In this document: in pieces, positions 60,401 to 64,000 of the stretch
Numbering within the stretch: position 1 is the first letter of the stretch
Layout of the letters: each line of letters starts with the position of its first letter
From: Dillenia suffruticosa
Lineage: Eukaryota; Streptophyta; Magnoliopsida; Dilleniales; Dilleniaceae
Assembly (NCBI GenBank): GCA_033439265.1
Contig: JAVTVX010000017.1
Span: 3,381,001 to 3,445,000 of the forward strand
Direction of reading: 5' to 3'
Length of the DNA: 64,000 nucleotides
Program-made: the position numbers and the translations under genes
The notes under the pieces: generated by a model
The model's database searches: none
Seen by the model: the letters and a program-made list of their open reading frames with translations, nothing else
What the model was told of the DNA's origin: nothing

Positions 60401-60959
60401 ATCGACCACTAGAATTCAACCTTGAAGAAGAGATTGAGGAGAGGAACTGTGCAGGAGATTGAGGAGAGAGAGAGAGAAAGGATGGGAGAGGAGAAAGAAA
60501 GGGGAGGGGAAGAGAGAGAGATGATGAGTTTTTTAATTTAATAGAGTGAAAATTTAATTTTTTATAAATAATCTTTTAATTTTTTATTATTTTTAAAAAA
60601 TTAAATTTTATTAATTTAAGATGATGACATGGCATCACCACATCAGTATTTAGTGCTGACGTGGCGATATTGTGTGTGACGGTGTTAACGTGTCATGCGA
60701 TACGTCAACAATTTGCTGACGTGACAATATGAGATATTTTCAGATGCTGACATGGCAATGATAAGTCAATATATGTACGACACGTCAGGGTACCACATCA
60801 TGACACATCACCATTTAATGGACAACGGATAGCCTGTTGCCGTCATTTACACTTTTTGAAGTTTGAGTATCACAAGATAGCGTTCCTAACTTTAAGAACT
60901 AATTTGAAAAAATCGAGCAAACTTTAAGAACTTAACAAGTAAAAAACTCTTTCTTGAAT

Positions 60960-62282
60960 CAACAGAGGCATAAGGATTAATTTGTTCGCTCCAATAAGAA
61001 GGAAACTGAGAATCTTTCTGTTTTTCGATAGGAAAAAAAAAGCATAATTTGTGTTGATAATTTTTTTATTAGAAATTTATATATCATTTTAAAAATTATA
61101 ATCTTAAATATGTTTAATATTTTTTTTTCTCATAAATTTTTTATTTCACTCCCAAATATCACTCTCATAATTTGAATTTTTAAAAAAATTTTTTATTTGG
61201 TGACCATAATGGATGCATGTGAGCCACAGAATAATCTTAAATTTATTATTAAATTAATTGATTAAACTCAAAGTGTAACCATAGATTAAATTTGAAAATT
61301 TTGTATTAAGCTCTTAATTTGATTATTTTAGCTTCAAAAACATGAAGCCAGATTTGTTGGATCCAGTCTCTCCTATGAGACTAACTCATTACATATACAT
61401 TATATATATATATATATATGATATGTGTGTAATGGGTGAGAGAGATAGAGAAGTATGAGTTTTCATTTGTATAGAGACAGAGAGAGCCTAAAATGTGAAA
61501 AGTTTGATTCTTATCTGAGAAAGGGAGAGAGTCAGAGTCACCCTTGTAATGTGAGAAGCGAAAATCAGAAAGGGAGAGAAGGAAATTGAGAAAAAAGAAA
61601 GAGGGAAGTTGCGAGAGATATTACTCTTCGTACTTCATATTTTCTTTTTGCTGATTTTTTTTTCTTATTTTTATGTATTGTTGTGGTTTTTCTTTTGACT
61701 CATTGTGTTATGACGGATTCCGGTGATCCATGTGAAAAATCCCAACAAGATTTTCTGATTTTGCCATGCATATATAAGTATAGTTAGAAGTAAGAAAAAG
61801 GGTTTTTAATTTTAGTACAGAATTAAGTACAACAATACTTCATTGATTGAGATAATTAACGTATTATATAGTAAAATTACACAAAAAATTTAACCATATG
61901 TATTTTGCTAAACTATAAATTAATTGATTGAGACCCCGCAGGATAGTTTAACATAGATTAAATTTGAAATTTTTGTTTTAAGCTCTTAATTTGATTATTT
62001 TAGCTTCAAAAACGTGAAGCCATTCTTCTTGCATATATAATTATAGTTAGCAACAAGAAAAGGGATTTCTAATTTTAGCATAGGATAAAGTACAATAATA
62101 CTTTTGCTTTCTTAATAAAGATAAAAAAGATAGAAGTTACAGGACCTTTTATTTTGGGTGGGGGGATTGGGGGAAAGAGTAACGTTTTCTACTCAAGAGT
62201 TCTAAATCCTCTTGGGACGATCATTATTGTAACCAAATCCCTTGGTCATGCAACTCTACTCACATAAGATTTACTAGCTAAG
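60960..62282. other. Spacer upstream of array gene 2 (unit B)
   Basis: Counterpart of 51660-52947. Diverged before about 61200 and almost identical after it, apart from a 6-bp longer (TA)n. Confidence 0.65.
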
Positions 62283-62570
62283 TCAAGAGTTCTGGTTAAT
62301 AGTGAAACCCCACTTGTTGGAGGCATAGTCAAGAAGGTTGTTCAACTCATGGTCGCTAATGAATCCATCTTTGTCAGGGTCGGAGTGGTGTATGATTTTT
62401 AGAGCTCTCAACTTGGGGCACCTAAGGCCGAGTTCTTTTAAGAACGAGTTTTGTGCTGCCTCCACCTCTTGTTTGCTAGACTTCTCAAGCATGTGGTTGA
62501 CTAGAGTTTGAAGCTCCTTTTGGCATCGGAAGCGGAACCTTTCCAGGCAACCAACAAGGCGGCGTTTCAT
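62283..62570 (-). CDS. EF-hand calcium-binding protein, array gene 2, unit B
   Basis: The 95-residue product is identical to that at 52948-53235. It has one canonical loop DPDKDGFISDHE at residues 64-75. Identity at both protein and flanking DNA level marks a very recent copy or conversion. Confidence 0.7.
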   Translation of the reverse strand: MKRRLVGCLERFRFRCQKELQTLVNHMLEKSSKQEVEAAQNSFLKELGLRCPKLRALKIIHHSDPDKDGFISDHELNNLLDYASNKWGFTINQNS

Positions 62571-62735
62571 CCTTTGTCATCGGAGCCGTCCTAGTTCCAA
62601 GTGACCAACAAGGAATTCATAAAGATAGCCATGAACTGCATCAGACTACGCAAAGAAAAAAAAAAAAAATAGGAGCAACAGCAATTCCAATCAAGAAAAA
62701 ACAAAGAGCAGGTAAAAAAAAATAAATTTTTTTTA

Positions 62736-62788
62736 GATTGAGTGGTCGTGCACTCTACTTCCTTAACGATCTTGAGTTCGAGTCATGA
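62736..62788 (+). mobile_element. tRNA-like (SINE-type) segment, unit B
   Basis: Copy of 53397-53450 with the same A-box-like and B-box-like strings. Confidence 0.4.
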
Positions 62789-63309
62789 GAATAACAAAAA
62801 ATGATTTGAAAAAATAGACCCCTAAAATGGGTCCCACAGTGCTCCAACCGGTAATAAAAAAAAAAAAAAAAAAGTGGGTAAAAAGAAAACGAAAACCATC
62901 CATTGGAAAACTATCTAGATTGATTGGGAAAGCCGGGTAAAAATAGGGAAAAGAATGGAAAGCGAAAAGGATGTCATCACCGGAAAACTTTCCAAAGTAA
63001 CTGAGAAAAAGAAATCGAGAACATCCAAGAAATACCATTAAAAACATGCACTAACCACCAAAAACACCGAAATGGGGGATGAAAAAATTATAGATTAAAG
63101 GAGAACATCAAATTAAAGGTTGTCTAAGTGCAGAATCAAAATCAAATATAAATATAAAATATATATATACGAGGAAAAATACCACATGATATAAGAGGTA
63201 ATCCCACGTGAGTATAAATATATGAGGAAATTATAAAAATATTTGGTGCTCATCATATATCAATGGTTGCCTTTCTTTTATTTTATATAATCAAGTCAAT
63301 GATTGGACT

Positions 63310-63590
63310 AGAATTTTTGACGGTCTAAAGCTCATTATAAGAAGATGAAACCCCAGTTGTCGGCTGTCCAACTCCTCTTTTACTAATGAATCCATCTCCA
63401 CCAAGGCCGGAGTGGTTCTGGTCATGGCCGTTTGATCTCTCCAACCACTGAACCGTAGGTCGAAGCTTCTGAAGGCGGTTTTAGCTCTTCCTTGCTCAGT
63501 TTCCCAGCGCCATCTGTATCCCAAAGCATCTGAAGTGCCCTCGCCTGATCGTCTCTCTACATCAAGAGACATGCGCCACACCATCCACAT
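63310..63590 (-). pseudogene. Frameshifted EF-hand pseudogene, array gene 3, unit B
   Basis: Same split-frame EF-hand remnants as 53970-54250 and the same lesions, including the short A run in GCTAAAACC. Confidence 0.75.
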
Positions 63591-64000
63591 AGCTTCTTGT
63601 TTTTTCTCCTTCGTTGAGATTTGATTAGGGTTTCTATGTAGCCAAGAAATGTGTGTGGGCGCTCAAGCGCGGTTGGTTGTGTGCTACTTTATTCTCCATT
63701 CTTGCTTTGCTTCTCCAAATCCTGGGTAAACGATAAGGTCTTAAGAAATAGCATTCAAATTCTGGTTTTAATTTGATGTAAAATAATGGAAATCGACTCA
63801 CCGAAGAGGTTTTGGATGAACTTGACAAGAATACAAAGAAGTGCCTTATTCTTGTGGGTTGTGCCGCGGCGCAGCCCCAGCGAACCCGACTGCAACCTTT
63901 TGTTTTTCTTGCAATTTTCGTTAATTTTGATTTGTTTTATTTCTTTTTTGTTGTTTAAGGTTGATGGAGTATATTTATCCATTATTTAGGGTTTGTAAAA

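Larger units (their letters stand above)
58653..60949. mobile_element. Pack-MULE: Mutator-like element with long inverted repeats and captured gene fragments
   Basis: A 2297-bp insertion present only in unit B. The termini form inverted repeats of about 430 bp (58653-59085 and 60522-60949), with weaker similarity reaching about 59156 and 60447. Both start GAGTTNNTTACTTG and share TCAAATTA.TTC and GGAACGCTA. The flanks TTGCTTGAAT (58643-58652) and TTTCTTGAAT (60950-60959) are a 10-bp target duplication with one mismatch; unit A has one uninterrupted copy at this place. Length of repeats and duplication fit the Mutator superfamily. No transposase is present, so it is non-autonomous. Inside are host-gene fragments on the minus strand. 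Confidence 0.88.
54696..64000. repeat. EF-hand array, unit B (runs off the window)
   Basis: Same order of parts as unit A, offset about 7.3 kb at the left and 9.34 kb at the right. The growth comes from the 2.3-kb Mutator-like insertion, less a MITE deletion. The end at 64000 corresponds to 54660 in unit A. Confidence 0.85.

Overview
The window is nuclear DNA from a flowering plant, most likely a woody eudicot. The evidence is AT-rich intergenic DNA, GT-AG introns, GA/CT-rich leaders, the angiosperm-specific family BKI1, and plant-type PP2C, lipin and farnesol dehydrogenase genes. I cannot name the species.

Layout. 1-640: first exon of a minus-strand gene for a small conserved membrane protein. 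3677-3999: truncated ORC2 relic. 6875-11117: DUF829/TMEM53-like alpha/beta hydrolase (+). 12122-14384: FLDH-type NAD-dependent farnesol dehydrogenase (+). 18300-24966: plant PP2C phosphatase with a C-terminal CxxC pair (+). 28620-29540: intronless BKI1, the brassinosteroid receptor inhibitor (+). 29.5-37.5 kb: no recognised gene, but it holds a decayed organelle-type tRNA-Trp, a large TA/TACA microsatellite, a 208-bp tandem duplication and unrecognised exon-like segments on the minus strand. 39851-45577: PAH2-type lipin phosphatidate phosphatase (+) in ten exons, interrupted by one in-frame TGA ahead of its catalytic domain.

47.4 kb to the end is a nested tandem array of small EF-hand genes on the minus strand. 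One unit (about 47.37-54.69 kb) carries three different EF-hand genes or pseudogenes and an internally duplicated promoter block. The whole unit recurs from about 54.70 kb to the window end. Insertions date the steps. A MITE with a TTA target duplication lies in both units. A 2.3-kb Mutator-like element with inverted repeats over 400 bp and a captured AP2/ERF gene fragment lies only in the second. The last 2.8 kb of the two units is almost identical while the first part is clearly diverged, which points to recent gene conversion or a second duplication.

The single-copy genes look like an ordinary run of unrelated plant genes. BKI1 (brassinosteroid signalling), PP2C, FLDH (farnesol/ABA response) and PAH2 (phospholipid and galactolipid balance) share no operon-like logic. 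The unusual biology is the EF-hand array, the Pack-MULE, the interrupted PAH2 and the ORC2 relic. No CRISPR array, prokaryotic operon or virus gene was seen.
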